Source: a virus
Length of the DNA stretch: 33,636 bases
Strand: one strand, 5' to 3'
Virus record (IMG/VR): IMGVR_UViG_3300009492_000003
Location: 1 to 33,636 of that record
Under the pieces are notes generated by a model, which had not been told where the DNA came from, searched no databases, and saw only the letters and a list, made by a program, of their open reading frames with translations. Shown piece after piece: positions 7,821 to 14,889 of this stretch (the stretch's first letter is position 1; every line of letters starts with the position of its first letter). A program made the position numbers and the translations under genes.

Positions 7821-8944
7821 CGATCGAAACTACCACAATCACGGGCCTGCCTGACGCAACAACACCGCTCACCGGTAACGAGCGTGTGCCGATGGATCAG
7901 TCTGGCACGACGGCTGACGCCACAACGCAGGACATCGCTGATCTGGCCGGCGCAGCGATCACTGCAGCGATCGCCACCCACGACGATGAGGCAGACCCGC
8001 ACAACGGCGCAAGCCCGACGTTTGCTGATCTGACCCTGACCGGCCTGCTGACGGCGCCACACATTCACGGCAGCCTGGCGGGTGACATCTACCTGCACGT
8101 CAAGAACACCAGCGGCGGCACCCTGGCGGCCAACACAGCGATCTATGCGACTGGATCCGTAGGCGACACTGATCGAATCGAGGTGGCGGCCTGTGACCCG
8201 ACCGACCCGGCAAAGATGCCGGCCATCGGCCTGCTCACCACCGCGTTGGGCAACAACGCCGAGGGCGATGCGATCATCCTCGGCGAGCTGAGACCGACGA
8301 ACACCAACAGTTACACCCTGGGCGATGAGCTCTATGTCGGTGCGGGTGGGGCATTGGTGAGCACGATCCCCGTGTCCGGCACGGTGCAACGTGTCGGCAG
8401 CGTTGCCAGGGTCCAGTCCGAAACCGGCACGATCGTGGTGGGCATCGGCGCTGGAATGTCCCGGGTGGGCTTCACCGGTGCTTACGGCGATCTGAGCGGA
8501 GCCCCAACGTTGGGCGGCGCTGCGGCGCTGGACGTTGGCACGACTGCTGGCACGGTGGCCGCTGGCGATGATGCCCGGTTTGCAGTGGAGGACATCTACG
8601 TCATCGCCTGCAGCGACGAAACGACAGACCTCGCAACCGGCACGGCAACAGTCACGTTCAGGATGCCAGCCGCTGGCACGCTGACCGCAGTGAAGGCGAC
8701 AGTCACCACGGCGCCAGTGGGCAGCGATCTGATCGTCGACATCAACGAAGCCGGAACGTCAGTGTTGAGCACGAAGCTGAGCATTGATGACGGAGAGAAA
8801 ACGAGCGAGACAGCGGCAACCCCTCCAGTGATCAGCGATTCAGCCCTGGCGGACGACGCAGAGATCACGATCGACATTGACCAGGTGGGCAGCGGCACTG
8901 CAGGCGCTGGCCTGAAGGTCACCCTTTACGTCTCCCGGAGCTGA
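7817..8944 (+). CDS. Putative fibre/virion surface protein
   Basis: 375 residues, dominated by T, A, G, D and S with beta-strand repeats. The N-terminus (TTTITGLPDATTPLTGNERV, then DQSGTTADATTQDIADL) is the attachment-type opening I associate with phage fibre proteins. The centre contains small-residue repeats and a DVGTTAGTVAAGDDARF linker of the kind found before fibre shafts; the C-terminal 110 residues resemble a compact beta-sandwich. It overlaps the previous gene by 4 nt (ATGA). It could be a side tail fibre or a head fibre; the sequence does not decide. Confidence 0.65.
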   Translation: MTIETTTITGLPDATTPLTGNERVPMDQSGTTADATTQDIADLAGAAITAAIATHDDEADPHNGASPTFADLTLTGLLTAPHIHGSLAGDIYLHVKNTSGGTLAANTAIYATGSVGDTDRIEVAACDPTDPAKMPAIGLLTTALGNNAEGDAIILGELRPTNTNSYTLGDELYVGAGGALVSTIPVSGTVQRVGSVARVQSETGTIVVGIGAGMSRVGFTGAYGDLSGAPTLGGAAALDVGTTAGTVAAGDDARFAVEDIYVIACSDETTDLATGTATVTFRMPAAGTLTAVKATVTTAPVGSDLIVDINEAGTSVLSTKLSIDDGEKTSETAATPPVISDSALADDAEITIDIDQVGSGTAGAGLKVTLYVSRS

Positions 8945-8948
8945 AGCC

Positions 8949-9611
8949 ATGAACACTCTCGCGCTCTGGGACACGATCAATCAGGAGATCCTCAGCTACC
9001 CGAGGGCTGATGATGAGCCCGTGGTCAACCTGGACCCGCGCTACTTGGTGCTGCGGATTGTCAAGGAAGACCGGCCCGATGCCCCCGAAGGCTTCACCGT
9101 GCGGCAGCGCTGGACCGTTGACCTCGATGCGCTGGAATGGCGCCACGGGTGGGAGTTGATCGAGCTGCCGGCACCGGCCCCTGCTGCTGACTGGCGCACG
9201 TTCAAGCTTCTGCTGCTGGCCCACCCTGAGATCAACATGCTGTTGGGTGGTGGCATCTCAGCAGCCCCCGCAGCGGCTCTTAGCCTGCCTGCGACGCTGC
9301 TCAACGCTGCCGGCGGTGGCGCGGTTGACGACTTCCGCGCGGCATGGCTGCAGCTGCGCCGCATGGGACTGGTGAGCGCTGAGCTGCTGCAGGAGGTGCG
9401 TGCGCTGGCGATCAGCAGCAACCTGCCCGAGGCCTTTGTGGAGGCCCTGGGCGGTGGCGCAAGGCCGGCTGCGCAGTATCTGGGGCAGGAGTGGATGGAC
9501 GACGCAGGCGAGCTGTGGGTGGTGGTTCAGGCACGCGGCGAGGATGGCCAGTTCCTACCGGACGACCCGACGACGCCTGAGCGCGAATCGCTGATCTGGG
9601 AGAAAGCATGA
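8949..9611 (+). CDS. Unknown protein of the fibre cassette, possibly an assembly factor
   Basis: 220 residues, not recognised. The N-terminal half has acidic and aromatic stretches (YPRADDEPVVNLDPRYLVL, RHGWELIEL). The middle is Ala/Leu-rich and helical (about 85-160). The C-terminus is acidic with WMDDAGELWVVVQARGED. No signal peptide is visible. Its position directly after one fibre gene and overlapping a lectin-like gene (ATGA) is where tail-fibre assembly chaperones often sit, but that role is inferred from context only. A GGAG at about 8937 lies 9 nt before the start. Confidence 0.6.
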   Translation: MNTLALWDTINQEILSYPRADDEPVVNLDPRYLVLRIVKEDRPDAPEGFTVRQRWTVDLDALEWRHGWELIELPAPAPAADWRTFKLLLLAHPEINMLLGGGISAAPAAALSLPATLLNAAGGGAVDDFRAAWLQLRRMGLVSAELLQEVRALAISSNLPEAFVEALGGGARPAAQYLGQEWMDDAGELWVVVQARGEDGQFLPDDPTTPERESLIWEKA

Positions 9612-10330
9612 GCATTATCTACATCAACCCGTATCAGTTCGCGGCGGCGGCAGCGCCGACAGACCCCTACTTCGCGAATGTTTCACTGCTGCTGCATGGC
9701 GATGGCGCCAATGGCAGCACGACGATCATTGACAGCAGTCCATCACCTAAGACTGTGACGGCTGTGGGCGATGCTCAGATCAGTACGGCAGAGAGCAAGT
9801 TCGGCGGAGCGAGTATTGCATTTGATGGAAATGGGGATTATTTACAATTGCCGCACAATGTAGATTTCAGCCTCGGATCCGAAGACTTCACGATTGAATT
9901 CTTTTTATTGACTAACCAAGCAACGGCAGGGACACCCGTGGCGCACAGAAACGGATCTGGAGCCGGCAATACAAATTGGTTGGTTCAGCTAGGTTCCGTG
10001 ACGCAAGGAAAATTGAGCTTATACCTCAGCGACGGAAGTTCATACATAGTTTCGGGTTTGACTACTGTATCATCGATAAATAACGGCCAATGGCATCATT
10101 ACGCGGCAACAAGATCAGGGTCCAGTGTTAGGGTTTTTGTGGATGGCATCCTCGAAAGCACCGCTACAACTATAAACTCGGTATCAAGCACCGCTAGAGT
10201 CCTGCAGATTGGCAATGATGCGACTACAAATTATTTCAACGGCTACATCGACGACCTCCGCATCACCAAAGGCGTCGCCCGCTACACCAGTAACTTCACC
10301 CCACCCACTGCGCCGTTCCCTGACGCCTGA
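9608..10330 (+). CDS. LamG/concanavalin A-like lectin-domain protein, probable receptor-binding protein
   Basis: Residues 20-240 form a laminin-G/ConA-like jelly roll: SLLLHGDGANGSTTIIDSS, then FGGASIAFDGNGDYLQL, EDFTIEFFL, NNGQWHHYAATRSGSSVRVF, and FNGYIDDLRITKGVARY at the end. This order of motifs is the hallmark of LamG_3 domains, which bind glycans. The N-terminus SIIYINPYQFAAAA is a typical short virion-attachment peptide. The base composition changes sharply inside the gene: 9841-9900 has 25 G/C of 60 and 10021-10080 has 24 of 60, while both ends return to the high GC of the phage. That suggests a recently imported domain. It likely recognises a host surface polysaccharide. Confidence 0.8.
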   Translation: MSIIYINPYQFAAAAAPTDPYFANVSLLLHGDGANGSTTIIDSSPSPKTVTAVGDAQISTAESKFGGASIAFDGNGDYLQLPHNVDFSLGSEDFTIEFFLLTNQATAGTPVAHRNGSGAGNTNWLVQLGSVTQGKLSLYLSDGSSYIVSGLTTVSSINNGQWHHYAATRSGSSVRVFVDGILESTATTINSVSSTARVLQIGNDATTNYFNGYIDDLRITKGVARYTSNFTPPTAPFPDA

Positions 10331-10752
10331 TGACCAGCATCCGTGAGCAGATCCTCGCAGCGCTAACCACCACCCTGGGCAGCACCAGTGGGGTCACGGC
10401 GGTCTACCGCAGCAGGGCGGCGGCAATCGCTCGGGCTGAAGCCCCCGTGCTGATCGTGCAGCCCGGGCCAGGTCGGGCGCAGAGACACAGCACCTGCAAG
10501 CTGCATCACACCATGGACGTGGAGGTGATCGTTCACACTCGCGGAGAAATCCCCGACGTGCTGGTGGACCCGATCATCGTCTCAGCCCATGCTCTGATCA
10601 TGGCCGACACCACCATCGGCGGCCTGGCCACTGACATCGTGCCGACAAACGACAATCCCCAGCTCGATCCTGCAGACCTCAGCAGCATGTGGTGGGTCCA
10701 CACTTACGAGGTGCAGTTCCGAACGCGGGAGGGCGACCTGACGCAGGCTTGA
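10330..10752 (+). CDS. Tail terminator-like protein (gpU position)
   Basis: 140 residues, short alpha/beta protein. Motifs such as REQILAALTTTL, VYRSRAAAIARAEAPVLIVQPG and WWVHTYEVQFRTREGDL follow the pattern of siphophage minor tail/tail terminator proteins encoded just before the tube protein. The terminator caps the tail tube and binds the head connector. It starts at an ATG overlapping the lectin stop (TGATG). No exact family assignment is claimed. Confidence 0.65.
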   Translation: MTSIREQILAALTTTLGSTSGVTAVYRSRAAAIARAEAPVLIVQPGPGRAQRHSTCKLHHTMDVEVIVHTRGEIPDVLVDPIIVSAHALIMADTTIGGLATDIVPTNDNPQLDPADLSSMWWVHTYEVQFRTREGDLTQA

Positions 10753-10777
10753 TATTGTTGGGCATCGCATCCTGCCC

Positions 10778-10978
10778 ATGGCCAAGAAGTCAACCCCAAC
10801 GATTCCGCCACGGCCAACAGAGGGCGGATCGTATGAGCTGGTGAACAACGAATGGGTCTGTCTCAGGCGAACAGCGCAGCCTGGTGAGACGTTGCCGGAG
10901 CCAGAGCCCCTTGTCTGCCCTGCCCCCGTGGCCTGTCAGAATGAGCCGGAGCCTTCCCCTGTTCCCGACCCGGAGTAA
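10778..10978 (+). CDS. Small proline-rich protein before the tail tube gene
   Basis: 66 residues: a compact start (GGSYELVNNEWVCLRRT), then a Pro/Glu tail with two Cys-Pro pairs. No recognisable family. It lies between tail terminator and tube with a 3-nt gap to the latter. GC3 is high and the frame is coding-like. Its function is unknown; a minor tail or assembly role is only suggested by position. Confidence 0.5.
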   Translation: MAKKSTPTIPPRPTEGGSYELVNNEWVCLRRTAQPGETLPEPEPLVCPAPVACQNEPEPSPVPDPE

Positions 10979-10981
10979 CCA

Positions 10982-11914
10982 ATGGCCCTGTGGAGAAACC
11001 GACTGGCCTTGGTGAAGGCCGAGTCAACCTACGGCACCAATCCCACACCAGCGGCGACTGATGCGCTGCTGTTCACCGAGCTCGATGTCACGCCCCTGGA
11101 GATGGAGCTGATCGAGAGGGAGACGATCCAGACCTACTTCGGCAACCGCCAGAACGTCATCGGCCAGCGTTCCGTCCCGATCAGCGCCACTGTTGAACTT
11201 GCTGGTTCCGGCACCGCTGGCACAGCCCCGCGTTACGGCCCGATGCTGACTGCTTCCGGCCTGGGTGAGACGATCGTGGCAGCGACCAGCGTCACTTACG
11301 CCCCGGTGAGCTCTGCATTCGACAGCTATACGATGCAGTTCTTCATCGACAACGGCAGCGAGCAGGCCATCACCGGCATTCGCGGCTCGTTCGACATGAG
11401 CCTGTCGACCGGCGCAATCCCCACGATTGCGTTCAGCCATATGGGCATCTTCGGCGCCCCGACTGCGCTGTCGCTGCCAAGCCCGACCTACAGCAACCAG
11501 GCCACACCGCTCTCAGTCAATGCTGACAACACCGCCACGGTGACGGTCCACGGCTTCAGCGCCTGCATGACGGAGTTCAGCCTGAGCCTCGGCACCGAGA
11601 TGACGTTCGAGCAAAAGGCTGGATGCACAAAGCAAGTCAGGCTGACCGATCGCCGCACCACCGGCAGCATCACCATCGAGCTGCCGGCGTTCGCCACGAA
11701 GGACTTCATTGATGCCGTCAACACTCAGGCCGAGGCGACCATCACCTGGGTCCATGGCAGCAGTGCCGGCAACATCATCACCTTCACGGCTGATCAGACC
11801 GCTTTCGATTCGCCGACCTATGTCGAGAGCGACAGCGTGACGCACATCACCCTGCCGTTCCGCTGCCTGCCATCCTCGGCCGGTAACGACGACTTCACCC
11901 TGGCTTTCACCTGA
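10982..11914 (+). CDS. Major tail tube protein
   Basis: 310 residues. The opening MALWRNRLALVKAESTYGTNP and the following segment (DVTPLEMELIERETIQTYFGNR) match the tail-tube family of siphophages with two beta-barrel tube domains (Phage_tube_2 type). It polymerises as rings around the tape measure to form the tail shaft. GGAG 6 nt upstream of ATG gives a good ribosome site, consistent with high expression. Its position before the G/T chaperones and tape measure confirms the call. Confidence 0.88.
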   Translation: MALWRNRLALVKAESTYGTNPTPAATDALLFTELDVTPLEMELIERETIQTYFGNRQNVIGQRSVPISATVELAGSGTAGTAPRYGPMLTASGLGETIVAATSVTYAPVSSAFDSYTMQFFIDNGSEQAITGIRGSFDMSLSTGAIPTIAFSHMGIFGAPTALSLPSPTYSNQATPLSVNADNTATVTVHGFSACMTEFSLSLGTEMTFEQKAGCTKQVRLTDRRTTGSITIELPAFATKDFIDAVNTQAEATITWVHGSSAGNIITFTADQTAFDSPTYVESDSVTHITLPFRCLPSSAGNDDFTLAFT

Positions 11915-11929
11915 TCCAGGGTTAACACT

Positions 11930-11938
11930 CACCACCCC
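11930..11938 (+). promoter_or_regulatory. Start-associated CACCACCCC element (plus-strand copy)
   Basis: CACCACCCC ends 8 nt before the ATG at 11947, in the 32-nt gap after the tail tube gene. It is the only clear plus-strand copy of the element found before minus-strand genes. No Shine-Dalgarno is visible here. Confidence 0.5.
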
Positions 11939-11946
11939 TACATCGC

Positions 11947-12324
11947 ATGAGTTTCGTACTCGAACAGTCGCCCACATTCAAGCACCCTGTCTCAATCCGT
12001 GAGGTGCTCGATGGCGGCAAGATCCGCACGCATCAGTTCACCGCAATCTTCAACCGGCTGACGCAGACACGCATCGAAGAAGCAGGGATGCAGGTGTCAG
12101 CTTTGCAGGCTGCAATCCGTCGAGGTGAGGAGATCAAAGACATCCCCACACGGCAGATTGCCGATGAGATTTTGGCCGGATGGGAGGGCATCACCACCGC
12201 AGACGGTGAGCCTGTGGAAATGACCCCGAGCACCAAATCGCAGCTGCTTGACCGTGCCGCTGTTGCCGATGCTTTGGTTGAGACTTTCTTTGACGCAGAC
12301 AGGAAGGCACGAGCAAAAAACTGA
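11947..12324 (+). CDS. Tail assembly chaperone, gpG-like
   Basis: 125 residues, helical. Lambda gpG coats the tape measure and recruits tube subunits. The call rests on position (tube, this, small ORF, tape measure) and on a frameshift signal at its end: the last codons GCA AAA AAC TGA contain the slippery heptamer A AAA AAC, with a hairpin 8 nt later. Slippage by -1 gives a 236-residue G-T fusion (125 residues plus 111 encoded from 12321). The gene lacks a clear Shine-Dalgarno and is preceded by CACCACCCC. Confidence 0.8.
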   Translation: MSFVLEQSPTFKHPVSIREVLDGGKIRTHQFTAIFNRLTQTRIEEAGMQVSALQAAIRRGEEIKDIPTRQIADEILAGWEGITTADGEPVEMTPSTKSQLLDRAAVADALVETFFDADRKARAKN

Positions 12325-12353
12325 CAGGCGCCGTTGACCACATGTTCAACGGC
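12315..12353 (+). promoter_or_regulatory. Programmed -1 ribosomal frameshift signal
   Basis: The slippery heptamer A AAA AAC (12315-12321) is correctly phased: zero-frame codons are AAA AAC followed at once by TGA. After an 8-nt spacer comes a perfect 8-bp stem, GCCGTTGA (12330-12337) with TCAACGGC (12346-12353), loop CCACATGT. The -1 frame from 12321 is open into the 12342 ORF. Heptamer, spacing and stem all match established -1 frameshift elements. In lambda the equivalent heptamer is GGGAAAG. Confidence 0.88.
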
Positions 12354-12656
12354 AAGGGCGACACCACACAACTGGAGGCCGATGCAGCGCGTTATGGCGT
12401 GATCCTGGAGCCGCACCACCTACAGCCGCCTGAGTATCTGCTGTGGGCTGAGCTGTGGCCTGCGGTTGATCTGTTCATGCGATGCCATACGCAATGGCGA
12501 GCAGGGCCAGGCGGGCTGATCGGGCTGGATTACCCGGCGGTGCTGCAGACGGCGGCAGTCTTCGGCATTGCTGTCGATGCTGCGATAATGGAGGACATCC
12601 AGGTGATGGAGCTCCACGCCCGGACCCTGATCAACAGCAAGGCAGGAGGCTCCTAA
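12342..12656 (+). CDS. gpT-like C-terminal part of the G-T frameshift product
   Basis: The ORF resembles the DUF1799 type of phage proteins (LEADAARYGVILEPHHLQ, then EYLLWAELWPAVDLFM). It lies in the -1 frame relative to the G-like gene, and that frame is open without stops from the slippery site at 12321. It is therefore probably translated mainly as the C-terminal 111 residues of a fusion with gpG. An ATG at 12342 exists, but it is inside the loop of the frameshift hairpin and has no ribosome site. In lambda, gpGT binds both the tape measure and the tube protein. Confidence 0.78.
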   Translation: MFNGKGDTTQLEADAARYGVILEPHHLQPPEYLLWAELWPAVDLFMRCHTQWRAGPGGLIGLDYPAVLQTAAVFGIAVDAAIMEDIQVMELHARTLINSKAGGS

Positions 12657-12658
12657 CC

Positions 12659-14422
12659 ATGGCAGTGATGAGCGCTTTGCTGCAGATCAAGGCCAACGTC
12701 ACGGGCCAGCAGTCTGTCGACAGGCTGAGCCAGAGTCTCGGCAATGCCAGCACGCAATCAAAGGGACTGGGCGATGCTTTCGTCCGGCTTGGCAATGCCA
12801 GCCGATCCCTCGGCGGCGTGATGGCGTCCATCGGTGCTGGTGCGCTGGCCACGAGCTTTGCCAGAGCTGGCGTCGACGCAAGCCGAACAGAGAAACGACT
12901 GGCGAACCTCGCGGATCAGTTCAATGAGACTGGCGACCTGATGTCGTTCGCCGGTGAAGCTGCGCAACGGTACGGCATCGGGCAGACGCAAGCGGCTAAC
13001 GCTGTGGCCGACCTTTACGCCCGGCTGAGGCCTACCGGATCATCGCTGAAGGAGATCGAGACCGCGTTCGTGGGCGTGAACAACGCAGCGGCGCAGATGG
13101 GGCTCACCGCTAATCAGACCGACAATGTGATGCTGCAGCTGAGCCAGGCGCTGGGTTCCGGCAAGCTCCAGGGCGATGAGTTCCGCAGCGTGATGGAGCA
13201 GCTGCCAACGATCGGCCAGGCTGTCGCCAAGGTGATGGGCACCACCGTCGCAGGGCTGAAGGAATTGTCGTCCGACGGCAAGATCACGTCTGAGGTGCTG
13301 CTGAAGGCGCTGGCGGAGCTATCCAAGAGTGAGCCACCACCACCGGACGCCTACAAGCGCTATCAGGCCGCTGTTGCTGATCTGAGCACGGCAGTCGGCA
13401 CCCAGCTACTGCCTGCGCTGACGCCATTGGTCGACCTGGCCGGATCGCTCGTGGGGCTGTTCTCTGCGCTGCCTGGTCCAGTGCAGACGCTGACGGTGGC
13501 CGTAGGTGGCCTGGTTGCTGGTTTCGTGGTGATCGCCCCTGCGCTGACCTCCGTGGTTGCGCTGCTCAAGGGCCTGGCAGCATTGCAGATCGGCGCAACG
13601 ATCGCCGGATGGCTTGGGGCTGTCGGCCCATTGCTGGCTGCGCTGAAGGGCTTCGGAGCACTGATTGTCGCCGTCTTCACCGGCCCGGTTGGCTGGGTGG
13701 CGCTGCTGGTAGGAGCCGGCGTGGCCATCTACGCATTCCGCGATCAGATTGGCGGAGCGCTCAAGGCGATCGGGCAGTTCTTCGTGGATGGCTTCAACGC
13801 GATCGGGGAAGTGCTCAAGGCCGCGGCCCAGGCCTATCTGGACTTCTATGTCACGCCTGTGCTCGGCTTCGCTCAGAAGGCCTGGGATGGCATCGTGGAC
13901 ATCTTCAACAGGCTGCCCGAGGCGGTCAAAGCGCCGTTCATCGCGGCTGGCCGGATGATCCAGAACGTGTGGAACGGCATCCTGACGTTCGTCACCAACA
14001 GCCTGAACAGCTTCATCCAGAAGGTGAATGCGGCCATCAACCTGGCGCGGAACATCGGCGTGAACATCCCTAACATCCCCCTGGTCCCTGGCCCGCAGGA
14101 GGCCCCCAGCTTCGCCGGTGGTGGATACACAGGCAACGGCCCCCGTACAGGTGGCGTTGACGGTAAGGGCGGCTTCCCGGCGATCCTGCACCCTCGGGAG
14201 CGTGTCATCGACCTGGCAGCTGGTGGCGTAATGGCTGGAGGTGGCGGCAGCGTTGCGATGCAGCCGGCCCAGATCAACATCAACACCGGCCCTGTGATGC
14301 AGGCTGACGGCCAGAACTGGGTGTCCGTGCAAGACCTGCAGAGGGCGATGCGAGCCACTGAAGCGGCCACCATGGCCCGGCTGCGCACCTATGCCGGTCG
14401 CCGTGCCGTGGGGGTCGCCTGA
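12659..14422 (+). CDS. Tape measure protein
   Basis: 587 residues from ATG 12659, chosen because AGGAGG at 12644-12649 is 9 nt upstream; a longer frame from 12482 runs through the preceding gene. It sets tail length and helps DNA ejection. The N-terminal third shows the tape-measure N-terminal domain (NAVADLYARLRPTG, GSGKLQGDEFRSVMEQLP, GKITSEVLLKALAEL). The middle has strongly hydrophobic segments (about 270-360), and the C-terminus has GGGYTGNGPRTGG, a glycine motif common in tape measures. At about 0.15 nm per residue the tail would be near 90 nm long. Confidence 0.93.
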   Translation: MAVMSALLQIKANVTGQQSVDRLSQSLGNASTQSKGLGDAFVRLGNASRSLGGVMASIGAGALATSFARAGVDASRTEKRLANLADQFNETGDLMSFAGEAAQRYGIGQTQAANAVADLYARLRPTGSSLKEIETAFVGVNNAAAQMGLTANQTDNVMLQLSQALGSGKLQGDEFRSVMEQLPTIGQAVAKVMGTTVAGLKELSSDGKITSEVLLKALAELSKSEPPPPDAYKRYQAAVADLSTAVGTQLLPALTPLVDLAGSLVGLFSALPGPVQTLTVAVGGLVAGFVVIAPALTSVVALLKGLAALQIGATIAGWLGAVGPLLAALKGFGALIVAVFTGPVGWVALLVGAGVAIYAFRDQIGGALKAIGQFFVDGFNAIGEVLKAAAQAYLDFYVTPVLGFAQKAWDGIVDIFNRLPEAVKAPFIAAGRMIQNVWNGILTFVTNSLNSFIQKVNAAINLARNIGVNIPNIPLVPGPQEAPSFAGGGYTGNGPRTGGVDGKGGFPAILHPRERVIDLAAGGVMAGGGGSVAMQPAQININTGPVMQADGQNWVSVQDLQRAMRATEAATMARLRTYAGRRAVGVA

Positions 14423-14889
14423 TGGCCAGAGCGCAGTCTCAGTTCCTGCGGATCTACGACGCTGGTGGCATCACCTATCAGCGCTGGCAGAACTTCTACA
14501 GCAACGCCATCGTGTCCTGGGATAGCGCCAGCTGGGTCTATGTGGGTTTCACTGCCTCCGGTGTGGCATCAGGCGTCACGGGCGATGAGGGCGGCATCAC
14601 GCTGACCCTGCCGGCCACCGGTGTGGTGGTTCAGGCCGTCGACCTGGCGATGGAGCAGGCGCGACTGTTCGAGGTGCGGACCTACGAGTTCGACCCCGTG
14701 GCCGATGGCGTCAGCTCACCACCGGCTGGCCAGACGCTGATCTCCACGTTCCTGGGTGAGATCACCAGCGCATCTGAGGCCGGCTTTGAGTTCACGCTGC
14801 AGATGGGCAGCAGCCTGTCACCTGTCGGCGCTCAGTTCCCACCGCGCACGATGACGAACAATCTGATCGGGATGGGGATGCAATTCTGA
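14422..14889 (+). CDS. Minor tail/distal tail protein
   Basis: 155 residues, beta-rich. The opening SQFLRIYDAGGITYQRWQN and the closing FPPRTMTNNLIGMGMQF (a P-P-R...N-L-I-G pattern) resemble minor tail proteins encoded between tape measure and hub in lambdoid tails (gpM/gpL zone). It presumably forms a ring at the tail tip. It overlaps both neighbours by a single base (TGATG). Exact family not identified. Confidence 0.65.
   Translation: MARAQSQFLRIYDAGGITYQRWQNFYSNAIVSWDSASWVYVGFTASGVASGVTGDEGGITLTLPATGVVVQAVDLAMEQARLFEVRTYEFDPVADGVSSPPAGQTLISTFLGEITSASEAGFEFTLQMGSSLSPVGAQFPPRTMTNNLIGMGMQF

Noticed and set aside
12482-12658. 59-residue N-terminal extension of the tape measure frame
   Set aside because: It overlaps the T-like gene in another frame, is Arg/Cys-rich and unlike the family. 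A strong AGGAGG site fits ATG 12659.
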